Shown piece by piece: positions 1 to 8,032 of a DNA stretch of 64,000 nucleotides. The stretch comes from Streptomyces gelaticus (GTDB lineage Bacteria > Actinomycetota > Actinomycetes > Streptomycetales > Streptomycetaceae). Each line of letters starts with the position of its first letter. Position 1 is the stretch's first letter. The stretch covers positions 186,001 to 250,000 of the forward strand of contig NZ_BMTF01000003.1 in NCBI RefSeq assembly GCF_014649535.1, given 5' to 3'. The translations under genes were made by a program, and so were the position numbers. Below the pieces are notes generated by a model. That model searched no databases and had not been told where the DNA came from. It saw only the letters and a list, made by a program, of their open reading frames with translations.

Positions 1-603
1 GGCCAGCTGGCCCTCCGCGGTGTACGCGTGGGGGTCGGCGTCCGGGGGCCGTACCCGGGAGCCGGCGAACCCGACCTGGGCGCCCGGCAGCGCCAGGATC
101 ACATCGGCGCCCGCCCCCAGCGTGGCCCAGCCGCCGCCGGTCGTCGGGTCGCGCAGCACCGCGAGCTGCGCCGGGCCCGACGCCCGCAGCCGCGCCGAGG
201 CACGGGCCACCCGCTGGAGCTGGGTGAGGGCGACCATGCCCTCCTGCATCCGGCTGCCGCCCGTCGCGATCAGCGAGACGAGCGGCAGCGCCCGGGTCCG
301 GGCGGCCTCGTACGCGGCCTCCAGCCGGTCCCCGGTGCGCTGTCCCAGCGAACCGCCCAGGAACCCGAACTCGAACGAGACCAGCACACAGCGCAGGCCG
401 CCGACCGAGGCGAGGCCGTGGACGACGGACTCCTCCTCCCCGGTGCGGGCGGCGGCGCGAGCCCGGGAGTCCGCGTACCCGGCCCAGGACAGGGGCCCGT
501 CCCCGTCACGGCCGGGCGCGGCGCCTTCCCCGGATGCCCGGAGCTCCTCGAAGTCCGCGGTCAGTGCCGCGATCGCCGCTCTCGCCGTCAGCCGGTCAGC
601 CAT
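1..603 (-). CDS. Acyl-CoA carboxylase carboxyltransferase subunit (3' end outside window)
   Basis: The first 201 residues of a carboxyltransferase of the acetyl/propionyl-CoA carboxylase (crotonase-fold) family; the rest lies beyond base 1. Seen: VLVSFEFGFLGGSLGQRTGD followed by LVSLIATGGSRMQEGM, the oxyanion-hole and biotin-side region of AccD/AccA-type subunits. The ATG at 603 overlaps the matB stop by three bases plus two (stop at 596-598), so the two genes are probably translated together. Inference: MatB charges malonate and this enzyme either makes or consumes malonyl-CoA. The substrate cannot be told from the fragment. Confidence 0.8.
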   Translation of the reverse strand, partial: MADRLTARAAIAALTADFEELRASGEGAAPGRDGDGPLSWAGYADSRARAAARTGEEESVVHGLASVGGLRCVLVSFEFGFLGGSLGQRTGDRLEAAYEAARTRALPLVSLIATGGSRMQEGMVALTQLQRVARASARLRASGPAQLAVLRDPTTGGGWATLGAGADVILALPGAQVGFAGSRVRPPDADPHAYTAEGQLA

Positions 604-2056
604 GGAGCGACCGCTTCATGATCTTGCCGAGGTCGTTGCGGGGCAGCGCGTCCAGGTAGCGGACCGTGCGCGGGCGCTTGTGCGGGGCCAGCTGGGCGGC
701 CACATGGCCGGCGAGCTCGTCCCCGGACGGCGGCGAGGCCGGGTCGGCCGGCACCACCCAGGCGACGATCCGCTCGCCCAGGTCCGGGTCCGGCTCCCCG
801 GTGACGGCGGCCTCACGGACGCCGGGGTGGTCCAGGAGCGCGTTCTCGATCTCCCCGGCGCCGATCTTGTAGCCGCCGCTCTTGATCAGATCGGTGGCCT
901 TGCGCCCGACGATCCGTACATAGCCGTCGGCGTCCCGGGTGGCCATGTCCCCGGTGCGGAACCAGCCGTCCCCGGTGAGCGCGGCGGCCGTGGCGTCGGG
1001 GCGGTTCAGATAGCCGGTGAAGAGGTTCGGGCCGCGCACCTGGATCTCGCCGATGGCGTCGGGGCCGGTGGCGTCCGCGGCGAGGACGGTGCCGTCCTCC
1101 TCGACCAGGCGGAACTCCACGCCGCGCAGCGGCGCGCCGACCGTACCGGGGCGCGGTTCGCCGTCGGCCCGGACGCCGGTGTTCATCAGGGTCTCCGTCA
1201 TGCCGTACCGCTCGATGACCCGGCGGCCGGTGGCCGCTGCGATCCGCTCGTGGTCGTGCACCGGCAGCGCGGCCGACCCGGACACCAGCAGCCGGGCCCC
1301 GGCCAGCGCCTTCGCCAGTCCGGCAGCCCCGGGGCCGGTGCCGTCGAGGGCCTCGGCCAGCCGGTGGTACATCGTCGGTACGCCGAAGAGCATGGTGCCG
1401 CCGGACGACAGTTCCCGGGCCACTGCCTCGGCGGAGAACCGGCCCAGGTGCCGCACCGATCCGCCCCGGCGCAGCGGCCCCAGCACGCCCAGGATCAGGC
1501 CGTGCACATGGAACAGCGGCAGGGCGTGGACGAGCACGTCGTCGCCGGTCCACTGCCAGGCGTCCTCCAGTGCGTCGAGCGAGGCGGCGATCGCCCGCCG
1601 CGGCAGGATCGCGCCCTTGGGCGGACCCGTGGTGCCGGAGGTGTAGACGATCAGAGCCGGGGACTCGGGGGAGGGCTCGGGCAGTGCGGCACCGGGGCTC
1701 TCCGGGGCGGTGTCGACATCGATACGCTCCAGCGCCTCCAGCACCGGCGGGAGCGGGTCGCCCGCCGCGGCCAGCACCACGGTCGGCTCGCTGTCGGACA
1801 CGATGTGGGCGAGTTCGCGCGTCCCCGTCCTCGGGTTGAGCGGAACCGCGGGCACCCCGGCATGGAGCGCGGCCACGACGGCGACCACGGTCTCGGGGGT
1901 GGGAGTGGCCCAGACCGCGACCCGCCCGGCGCCGGCGATGCGCCCGGCGAGAGCGGTGGCGGCGGTGGCCAACCGCTCGTACGTCATGGTGTGTTCGCCG
2001 AACCGGGTGGCTTCCCGGGTCGAACCGTCATCCGGCACAAACAGAAGAGGAGTCAC
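596..2056 (-). CDS. matB: Malonyl-CoA synthetase (acyl-CoA ligase, MatB)
   Basis: ATP-dependent ligase converting malonate (and often methylmalonate) plus CoA to the thioester. Seen: AMP-binding signature YTSGTTGPPKGA, FGVPTMYHRL, YGMTETLMNT, the hinge GRKATDLIKSGGYKIGAGEIE and a C-terminal PRNDLGKIMK with the adenylation lysine. The 486-aa product from the GTG at 2056 matches the length and sequence I remember for S. coelicolor MatB (about 485 aa). The longer frame to 2137 adds an unrelated Arg-rich N-terminus and is rejected. The gene is followed by the carboxyltransferase. A malonyl-CoA supply role is established for the family; its link to the polyketide cluster 28 kb away is only inference. 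Confidence 0.93.
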   Translation of the reverse strand: MTPLLFVPDDGSTREATRFGEHTMTYERLATAATALAGRIAGAGRVAVWATPTPETVVAVVAALHAGVPAVPLNPRTGTRELAHIVSDSEPTVVLAAAGDPLPPVLEALERIDVDTAPESPGAALPEPSPESPALIVYTSGTTGPPKGAILPRRAIAASLDALEDAWQWTGDDVLVHALPLFHVHGLILGVLGPLRRGGSVRHLGRFSAEAVARELSSGGTMLFGVPTMYHRLAEALDGTGPGAAGLAKALAGARLLVSGSAALPVHDHERIAAATGRRVIERYGMTETLMNTGVRADGEPRPGTVGAPLRGVEFRLVEEDGTVLAADATGPDAIGEIQVRGPNLFTGYLNRPDATAAALTGDGWFRTGDMATRDADGYVRIVGRKATDLIKSGGYKIGAGEIENALLDHPGVREAAVTGEPDPDLGERIVAWVVPADPASPPSGDELAGHVAAQLAPHKRPRTVRYLDALPRNDLGKIMKRSLHG

Positions 2057-2091
2057 CCACCGCACCCTAAGGGCTGCCCCATGGACAGTCC

Positions 2092-3300
2092 TCAGTCCCG
2101 CTGGAGTCCGCGCATGCGGCCGTAGGCGTACACGCACCCGGCCAGGGCCAGGTCCGACAGCAGCATGAAGCCGATCGAGTACGAGCCCTTCGCGCTGTAG
2201 ATCGCCCCATCACCAGCGGCGGCACGAAGCCGCCCAGGGCGCCCATCGCGCCGACGATCCCGGTCACGCTGCCCACCTTCGCCTGCGGCGTCACCTGCGA
2301 GACCAGGGCGAAGACGCTGCCGCTCGCGGTGCCCAGGCCCGCCGCCATGCAGAGCAGCGCGATCGTGCCGCCCGGGGCCAGCGGCGGGTCGAAGGCCTGG
2401 ACGATCGCCATCAGCGCGGCCGGGCCGAGCGCCGCCGCCGTGACCAGGGCCGGGTGGACGCGGTCCGAGAACCATCCGCCGATCGGCCGGAAGACCACCG
2501 TGACCAGGGCGAATCCGGCGGCCTTCGTGCCGGCGTCGGTGGGCGACAGGTCGTACCAGGTCTTCAGATACGTGGGGAGGTGGACGCCGAACGCGACGAT
2601 GCCGCCGAAACCGATCGCGTACAGCGCGGACAGCTCCCGGGTGACCCGCAGCCGTCCGGCGCCGGCCAGCCGGTGGGCGAGCGAGTCGGTCGGCACCGGG
2701 CGGTCGGGGCGGTCGGTGACCAGTACGGCGGCCAGCGCCGCGTACACCACGAGCGCCGCCGCGACCACCAATGACGGCAGGTTGTCGCCGTGCCCGGCGA
2801 TCCTCGGGGTGAAATACCCGGACAGGGCGACACCGCCCATCCCCATGCCGAACACCCCGAGCGCGAGGCCCCGCTCGGCGGGCGGGAACCACGAGTTCAC
2901 CAGCGGGATGCCGATCGCGAACGTGGTGCCGCCCAGGCCCAGCAGAAAGCCCACGACGAGCGTCGCGCCCGTAGGAGTCCCGCGCCGGGATCAGCAGCAG
3001 TACGGGCGCGACGGTGAGCGCCGAGACCAGCGGGAACATGAGCCGCGCACCGTACTTGTCGGTGAGCGCGCCCACCGGGATCCGGCCCAGCGAGCCGACC
3101 AGCACCGGCACCGCCACCAGCAGAGACTGCTCGAACGAGCTCAGCCCCAGCCGCTCCTTGTAGCCCCCGGACAGCGGCGCGATCAGATTCCAGGCCCAGA
3201 AGGTGAGCCCGAAACCGATCGTGGCCATCACGAGATTGCGACAGGCGGCCGCGGACGGCGCCTCGACCGGGGCGGGGGGCTGCTTGACGGCTGTGTCCAC
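2092..3300 (-). pseudogene. MFS transporter (NarK nitrate/nitrite porter-like) with two compensating frameshifts
   Basis: An MFS porter of about 402 residues whose reading frame changes twice. The N-terminal part (from GTG 3300, GAGGAG just upstream) reads WAWNLIAPLSGGYKERLGLS and LIPARDSYG. Near 2968-2975 one extra G shifts the frame, and the middle reads GFLLGLGGTTFAIGIPLVNS to FVPPLVMG. Near 2205-2212 one base is missing and the first frame resumes with AIYSAKGSYSIGFMLLSDLA to a stop at 2092. The two shifts cancel. All transmembrane motifs are intact once corrected, so this is either a real pseudogene or two homopolymer sequencing errors. The gene diverges from the Lrp regulator. Confidence 0.75.
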
Positions 3301-3434
3301 CTCCTCAGTCAAGGGCGGGCGCGGGCCCCGGGCCCGCCGGAACCCGCCATGCGGGTCACGCACGGCCGGGGCCCGGGGCCCGCCGGACGCGACTTGCCCA
3401 GTCACGAACCGGACAAAGCTGCGACAATCGCGGT

Positions 3435-3866
3435 ATGGACCGTCTGGACAGAGAGATCCTCGGCATCCTCCAGGAGGATGCCCGGATCTCGTACCGCGAT
3501 CTGGGGGTACGGGTCGGGCTCAGCGCCAACGCGGCGGCCGACCGGGTGCGCCGGCTGCGCCGCGACGGCGTCATCCGCGGCTTCACCGTGATCATCGACC
3601 CGGCCGCCGACACCCGTACCGGCCTGGTCGTCTTCATCGACGTGACGCTGCGGATCGACACGACGAACGAGGTGTTCGAGCGGGCGGTGCTCTCCCTGCC
3701 CGGCATCACCGAAGTCGTCCATGTGACCGGCGGCCACGACTATCTCGTACGGGCCGCCGTCGCCGACACCGCGGCCCTGGACGGACTGCTGCGCAGGCTC
3801 AAGCGGGAGGCCGGGGTCGCCCACTCCAGCACCCGGGTCGCGCTCAGAGCGGCGCCTGCCAGGTGA
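3435..3866 (+). CDS. Lrp/AsnC family transcriptional regulator
   Basis: A 143-aa feast/famine regulator. Seen: N-terminal winged helix (residues 1-60, LDREILGILQEDARISYRDL and the recognition-helix stretch SANAAADRVRRLRRDGVI), then a RAM/Lrp ligand-binding domain (about 65-135) with LPGITEVVHVTGGHDYLVR. The length is typical of the family. It is divergent from the MFS porter, with 134 bases between the starts, so it may control that gene and itself; this is inference. Its last 23 bases overlap the 3' end of the convergent kinase-like gene. The effector amino acid is unknown. Confidence 0.92.
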   Translation: MDRLDREILGILQEDARISYRDLGVRVGLSANAAADRVRRLRRDGVIRGFTVIIDPAADTRTGLVVFIDVTLRIDTTNEVFERAVLSLPGITEVVHVTGGHDYLVRAAVADTAALDGLLRRLKREAGVAHSSTRVALRAAPAR

Positions 3867-5451
3867 CGGTCGACGGGCGCGAGCCGTCCTCCTCGCGCCC
3901 GTCGTCGGCGACCGTCAGCCGGACCGCGGCCCGCCCGTCCGGAAGAACGGCCGTCGCGTCCACCTCCACCTCGATCGCCGACACCCCGGCCCGCCGGTGC
4001 GCGGCCGCGAGCGCGCCGCGCAGCGCGGCGAGCAGCTGTCGGTCCACCGGCTCCCCGACCAGCGCGTCGACCGCCCCGGTGAAGTGCACCGACGGCGGGA
4101 AGCCGAGTACGGCGGCGGCGCCCCCGGTCTCCCGCAGCACCCGGCCCCGGAAGGTGGCGGGGGTCTCGGCAGGCGGCTGCTGAAGGGCGAAGATCGTCGT
4201 CCGCACCTCCTGGATGGTGGAGTCCAGCTCGTCGATGGCCCTGCCCAGCAGTTCGTCCGTCTCCGGCGCGGCGGCCCGGCGGCGGGTCGACTCCAGCATC
4301 ATCTCGGTCGCGAACAGCCGCTGGACCACGAGATCGTGCAGATCGCGGGCTATCCGGTCCCGGTCCTCGTACACCGCGAGCTGCTCCCGGTCGTGCCGGG
4401 CGTCCGCCAGGACCAGCGCGAGCGCGGCCTGCGAGGCGAACTGCGTGGCCAGCAGCCGGTCCACCGCCGTGTACGGGCGGTCGCCGCGCCGCCGGGGCAG
4501 GGCCAGGGTGCCGATCAGCCGCCCTCCGCTCTGCAGCGGCAGCATCATGCTGGGGCCGAACCGGGAGCGCACATGGGTCGTCATCCGCGGATCGGTCGCC
4601 GAGTCGTCGATGAACACCGGCTCCCCGCCCAGCAGCTGGATCAGCACCGGAGAGCCGGGCTCGATGGCCGTACCGACGATCCCGGCCGGGTCGTCGAGGG
4701 TGGACGCGGTGACGATCTCCATCCCGCCCGCCTCGTTCGGCTGGAGGATGACCCCGGCGCTGGCGTCGGCGAGCGTTCTGGCCCCTTCGGCGACGGTCAT
4801 CAGCGCGTCGGCCGCGCTCCCGCCGGTCAGCAGCGCGGTGGTCACGGCGGCCGCCCCCTCGATCCAGCGCTCCCGCTGCCGGGCCGCCGCGTACAGCCGG
4901 GCGTGGGCGATCGCGGTGCCGGCCTGCGCGGCCAGTGCCCTCAGCACCGCCGCGTCCGACTCGGTGAAGCGGCCGGTGTGCTTCCCGGTGAGGCAGAGGT
5001 TGCCGAAGACCTGGTCGTGGACCCGGATCGGGGTCCTGAGGGCGGAGCGCGTCGGTGGCCGGGGCGGCACCCCGGCGGCCCGCACCCCGGCGGCCGGATC
5101 GTCGTGGCGCGGCGGCTCCGCTCCGTCGGCGAGCGCGCCGGGCATCGCCGAGGGCCCGTCCGGGAACCGGCCGGCCCGCTGCCGTTCGGTGTCGTCGAGC
5201 CCCGTGGTGTACAGCTCGCCGATGGTGCCGTGCTCCGGGTCGAGCACGCCGAGCGCGCCGTACCGGGCCCCGGTCAGCGCCGTCGCGGTGTCCACGGTCT
5301 GCTGGAGCAGGGCCCGCAGTCCGAGATCGGAGCCGATGCCGGTCACCGCTTCCAGGAGTATCGACAGCGGCGGCTTCCCCGGGGCGGGCTCCGCCCCGGC
5401 GGCCTCCTCGCCGGGCGGCCTCGTGGCGGTGTCCGCCGTGTCGTCGGTCAT
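3844..5451 (-). CDS. GAF-domain sensor histidine kinase-like protein with degenerate ATPase domain
   Basis: A 535-aa protein. Two GAF domains (about 30-185 and 195-345) precede a HisKA_3 dimerisation helix with the phospho-acceptor motif RDRIARDLHDLVVQRLF (about 370-386). The C-terminal HATPase region is short and degraded. The N-box position reads ALRGALAAAHRRAG with no Asn, the G1 region reads VADDGREEDG, and the chain ends without a G2 box. DevS/DosT-type relatives keep these boxes, so autophosphorylation is doubtful. The start chosen is ATG 5451 (MTDDTADTA); the frame upstream of it looks like non-coding sequence. No response regulator is adjacent. It lies 22 bases downstream of mbl and is probably co-transcribed. 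Confidence 0.85.
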   Translation of the reverse strand: MTDDTADTATRPPGEEAAGAEPAPGKPPLSILLEAVTGIGSDLGLRALLQQTVDTATALTGARYGALGVLDPEHGTIGELYTTGLDDTERQRAGRFPDGPSAMPGALADGAEPPRHDDPAAGVRAAGVPPRPPTRSALRTPIRVHDQVFGNLCLTGKHTGRFTESDAAVLRALAAQAGTAIAHARLYAAARQRERWIEGAAAVTTALLTGGSAADALMTVAEGARTLADASAGVILQPNEAGGMEIVTASTLDDPAGIVGTAIEPGSPVLIQLLGGEPVFIDDSATDPRMTTHVRSRFGPSMMLPLQSGGRLIGTLALPRRRGDRPYTAVDRLLATQFASQAALALVLADARHDREQLAVYEDRDRIARDLHDLVVQRLFATEMMLESTRRRAAAPETDELLGRAIDELDSTIQEVRTTIFALQQPPAETPATFRGRVLRETGGAAAVLGFPPSVHFTGAVDALVGEPVDRQLLAALRGALAAAHRRAGVSAIEVEVDATAVLPDGRAAVRLTVADDGREEDGSRPSTVTWQAPL

Positions 5452-5473
5452 GCGCCGCACCCCCGGGGTGTGA

Positions 5474-6511
5474 TCAGCAGGCGATCGGGTCGAGGACCAG
5501 CGGCTCGATCTTGCCGTCCAGCATGGCACCGAGCCCCAGCACCGCGCAGACGTCCGGGCGCTCCGCGATGTGCACCGGCATGCCCGTCGCGTCCCGCAGC
5601 ATCTGGTCGAGGCCGGGCAGCAGCGCGCTGCCGCCGACCATCATGATCCCGCAGTCCACGAGGTCGGCCACCAGATCCGGCGGGCAGTCGCGCAGGATCG
5701 CGCCGAGCCCGTCCAGGACCGCGGTGAGCGGAGCGTGGATGGCCTCCCGTACGGCGGCGGTGTCGACCTGCACCGAGCGCGCCAGCCCGGTCGCCACGTC
5801 ACGGCCGTGGATCTCGGTCGTGACGGGCCCGCGCGCGTTCAGACCGCTGCCGCTGAGCGCCAGTTGCAGCGGGCGCACCGACTGGCTCGGCAGCATCAGC
5901 GCGTGGTGCTGACGCAGATGCTGGATCACCGCGTGGTCGATGGCGTCGCCGCCGACCGGGATGCGTACGGCGGTCACGATCGATCCGAGCGAGAGCACCG
6001 CGATCTGGGTGGTCGCGGCCCCGCACACCATGATCATGGTGGCGGTCGGCTGCTCGACCGGCAGCCCGCAGCCGACGGCCGCCGCGATCAGGGTGTCGAC
6101 CAGTTCGACCCGCCGGGCACCGAGTCCGACCAGCGTCTCGACGGCGGCCCGCTGGGCGAGCGGATCGCTGTCGTGCGGGGTGCAGGCGGCGGCCCGCAGC
6201 CGGGGTTTGCGGCGCAGCTGGCGGCGGAGCTTCTCGCCGAGCAGATGGCGGAGCATCCGCTGGGCCATCTCGATGTCGACGACGGTCCCGCCGGTGACCG
6301 GGCGTGCCACCCGGATGTAGTCGGGGGTGCGGCCGGTCATCTGTTCGGCGAGCGCGCCGACGGCGATGAGCGAGCCGGTACGGGTGTTCACCGCGGCGAC
6401 GCTCGGCTCGTCGACGACGAGCCCGAGACCCTTGACGTACACCCGGGTCCGGGCGGCCCCGAGGTCGACGGCGACATGGCAACGGCGCAGCTGCTCAAGG
6501 CTGACGGTCAC
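5474..6511 (-). CDS. mbl: MreB/Mbl-like actin-family protein
   Basis: A 345-aa actin-fold ATPase of the MreB family, involved in spore-wall synthesis in streptomycetes. Seen: phosphate-1 loop VAVDLGAARTRVYVKG, connector region PVTGGTVVDIEMAQRMLRHL, VELVDTLIAAAVGCGLPV, phosphate-2 MIMVCGAATTQIAVLSLG, and the adenosine motif MMVGGSALLPGLDQML. The phosphate-1 loop has GAAR where classical MreB has GTAN, fitting the divergent Mbl (SCO2451-like) branch rather than MreB itself. The start is GTG 6511 (MTVSLEQLRRC). The mre/rod cluster is not adjacent, which also favours Mbl. Confidence 0.85.
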   Translation of the reverse strand: MTVSLEQLRRCHVAVDLGAARTRVYVKGLGLVVDEPSVAAVNTRTGSLIAVGALAEQMTGRTPDYIRVARPVTGGTVVDIEMAQRMLRHLLGEKLRRQLRRKPRLRAAACTPHDSDPLAQRAAVETLVGLGARRVELVDTLIAAAVGCGLPVEQPTATMIMVCGAATTQIAVLSLGSIVTAVRIPVGGDAIDHAVIQHLRQHHALMLPSQSVRPLQLALSGSGLNARGPVTTEIHGRDVATGLARSVQVDTAAVREAIHAPLTAVLDGLGAILRDCPPDLVADLVDCGIMMVGGSALLPGLDQMLRDATGMPVHIAERPDVCAVLGLGAMLDGKIEPLVLDPIAC

Positions 6512-6678
6512 GGCAGGTTCTCCCGAGTGCGCGGACGGACGGTACCGGCGGCGGCCGGTTCTCTCTGGCATCGTGCGCCGTTCGAAGGCGTGGCGCGCGC
6601 CGGGATGGGCCGTAGGAGGTACGGAGCTGACGGGCCGACAGAAGTCCCGGCGAGCCGGCCGGGCCGCGGGGGCGGTGC

Positions 6679-7403
6679 TCAGCCGGGCAGCAGCCGCTGG
6701 AACAGCCCCCAGGTGAACTCGGCGACGTACGGCCGGCCCGTGCCCGGCCCGGTGATCGCGAGCGCCCAACGGGTCGGTGCGCTGCCCTCCATCGGGCGGG
6801 CCGGCGGGAAGGCCCGCGCGACCTCGTCGACCGTCCCCGACCAGGGGCGCGGATCCTCGACCGTACGCAGCTCGGGGGCCGGCGCTCCCGGCGCCCGGAC
6901 CAGCCATTCGTTCCACACCGCACCGCCCGGCGCGACCATCACCTCGAACCGGAGATCCGGCCACAGCGGCACCGGCCACCGCAGCGCCTCGCACTCCAGA
7001 TCGCCGATCGTGCGGTGTACGGACGACGCGGGCTCGTCGAGCACCGAGCGGTAGCGGCGCAGCGCGCCCCGGCCGCCGGGCGCGCGCACCATGGCCTGCC
7101 AGCGGCGGTTGGCCTCGCGCATCTCGGCGAGCGAGGCTCGGGGCCTGTCGTTCGGATCATGCCGGGCTCGCGTGCCCCGGTGCTGTGCCTCGCCGCGTTG
7201 TCGTCGGTCACCGACGCTCCGCGTCGCCTCCCTCCTCCGCCTTGCGATGCACAGCACCTGACCCCGCTCCCTGATCCGGCCTGATCCGAACGACAGGCCG
7301 GCCCCAGCTCGTGCCTGGCGTCCTCGACGAGGCCGGGCTGGTGGTCGGCCATCCGGCGCAGCAGGACGAGCTGGAACTCACGGGGGCCGAACGGCGTGGC
7401 CAT
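6679..7403 (-). pseudogene. Conserved hypothetical gene split by a MITE-like insertion
   Basis: The 5' part starts at ATG 7403 (MATPFGPREFQLVLLRRMAD) and runs to codon 34 (DARHELGP). The 158-bp element then interrupts it, and the 3' part resumes as ASLAEMREANRRWQ and continues to a stop at 6679 (FTWGLFQRLLPG). The element is not a multiple of three, so the frame changes across it. Joining the flanks directly gives a continuous reading ELGPRASLAEM, which supports one ancestral gene of about 190 codons. A GTG at 7257 inside the element could start translation of the C-terminal part. I do not recognise the family; it has a Trp-rich C-terminal half. Confidence 0.7.
7142..7299. mobile_element. MITE-like element with perfect 18-bp terminal inverted repeats
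   Basis: The left end GGCCTGTCGTTCGGATCA (7142-7159) is an exact reverse complement of the right end (7282-7299). The repeat extends to 24 bp with one mismatch (7142-7165 against 7276-7299). The interior is only about 110 bp with no transposase-sized ORF. Small non-autonomous elements of this kind are known in Streptomyces and are mobilised by a transposase in trans. It sits inside a coding gene. No clear target-site duplication was identified, and the exact boundary may differ by one or two bases. Confidence 0.85.
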
Positions 7404-7437
7404 GGATCCAACGGTTCCACACCGCGGTCCGCAGGGC

Positions 7438-7881
7438 CTACCCGGCGGACGGGCCCGGCTCGCCCAGCATCCGGCGCAGGAGGTCCCGCAGCATCCTCCG
7501 GTCCTCGTCCGACAGCCCGGCCAGCGGCTCCCGGGCGAAGGTGAGCGAATCGCGCAGCTGGTGCGCGGTCCGCGCACCCAGCTCCGTCGGCGCGGCCAGC
7601 TTCACCCGCCGGTCGGCCGGGTCCGGCCCGCGCTCCACCAGGCCGCGCGCCTCCAGCCGGTCGACGATGCCGGTGACGTTCGAGGGCTCGCACTTCAGCT
7701 TCTGGGCGATCCTGCGCATCGGCATCGGCTCCAGCGAGAGCAGCCCGAGCACCCTCGCCTGTGCACCGGTGAGCGAGTGGGCTGCCGCCGCCTCGTCGTA
7801 CTCCTCGTAGTAGCGCGCCACGACGGTGCCGATGAGCTCGACGACTTCGAGGGTCAGAGGGTCTGTGCGGGGGGTGGCCAT
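7438..7881 (-). CDS. MarR family transcriptional regulator
   Basis: A 147-aa winged-helix repressor. Seen: LTGAQARVLGLLSLEPMPMR (helices 2-3), recognition region KLKCEPSNVTGIVDRLEARG, and wing GPDPADRRVKLAAPT. The only cysteine is in the recognition helix (KCEPSN). The conserved N-terminal redox Cys of OhrR is absent, so despite the nearby ohr gene this is not a classical OhrR. It is divergent from the oxidoreductase at 8033, with an AT-rich dyad in the shared promoter region. It probably represses that gene and itself. Confidence 0.92.
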   Translation of the reverse strand: MATPRTDPLTLEVVELIGTVVARYYEEYDEAAAAHSLTGAQARVLGLLSLEPMPMRRIAQKLKCEPSNVTGIVDRLEARGLVERGPDPADRRVKLAAPTELGARTAHQLRDSLTFAREPLAGLSDEDRRMLRDLLRRMLGEPGPSAG

Positions 7882-7903
7882 GACACCCAGGATAACCAGT
7901 TAC

Positions 7904-7921
7904 TTGACAATATGAAATATT
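7904..7921. promoter_or_regulatory. Putative MarR operator and -35 element
   Basis: An AT-rich patch in a GC-rich genome, between the divergent MarR and oxidoreductase genes. It holds a consensus-like TTGACA (7904-7909) and the dyad AATAT-GAA-ATATT (7909-7921). Overlap of a -35 with an inverted repeat is typical of an autoregulated MarR operator. No convincing -10 was found for either direction. Function is inferred. Confidence 0.45.
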
Positions 7922-8032
7922 TAGTCGCATGGTTGTTTCACCACCTGAAGTGTTTTGCTTCCCCGGCGCGGTCCCGACCGCCCCGGCCGGAGCTTCCCCC
8001 ACCTCGTAGGACATTGAGGAGAACCCGAGCCC

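Noticed and set aside
20..2125. A 701-codon plus-strand frame opposite matB
   Set aside because: It is antisense to matB and the carboxyltransferase, whose motifs are unmistakable. Long antisense frames are usual at this GC content.
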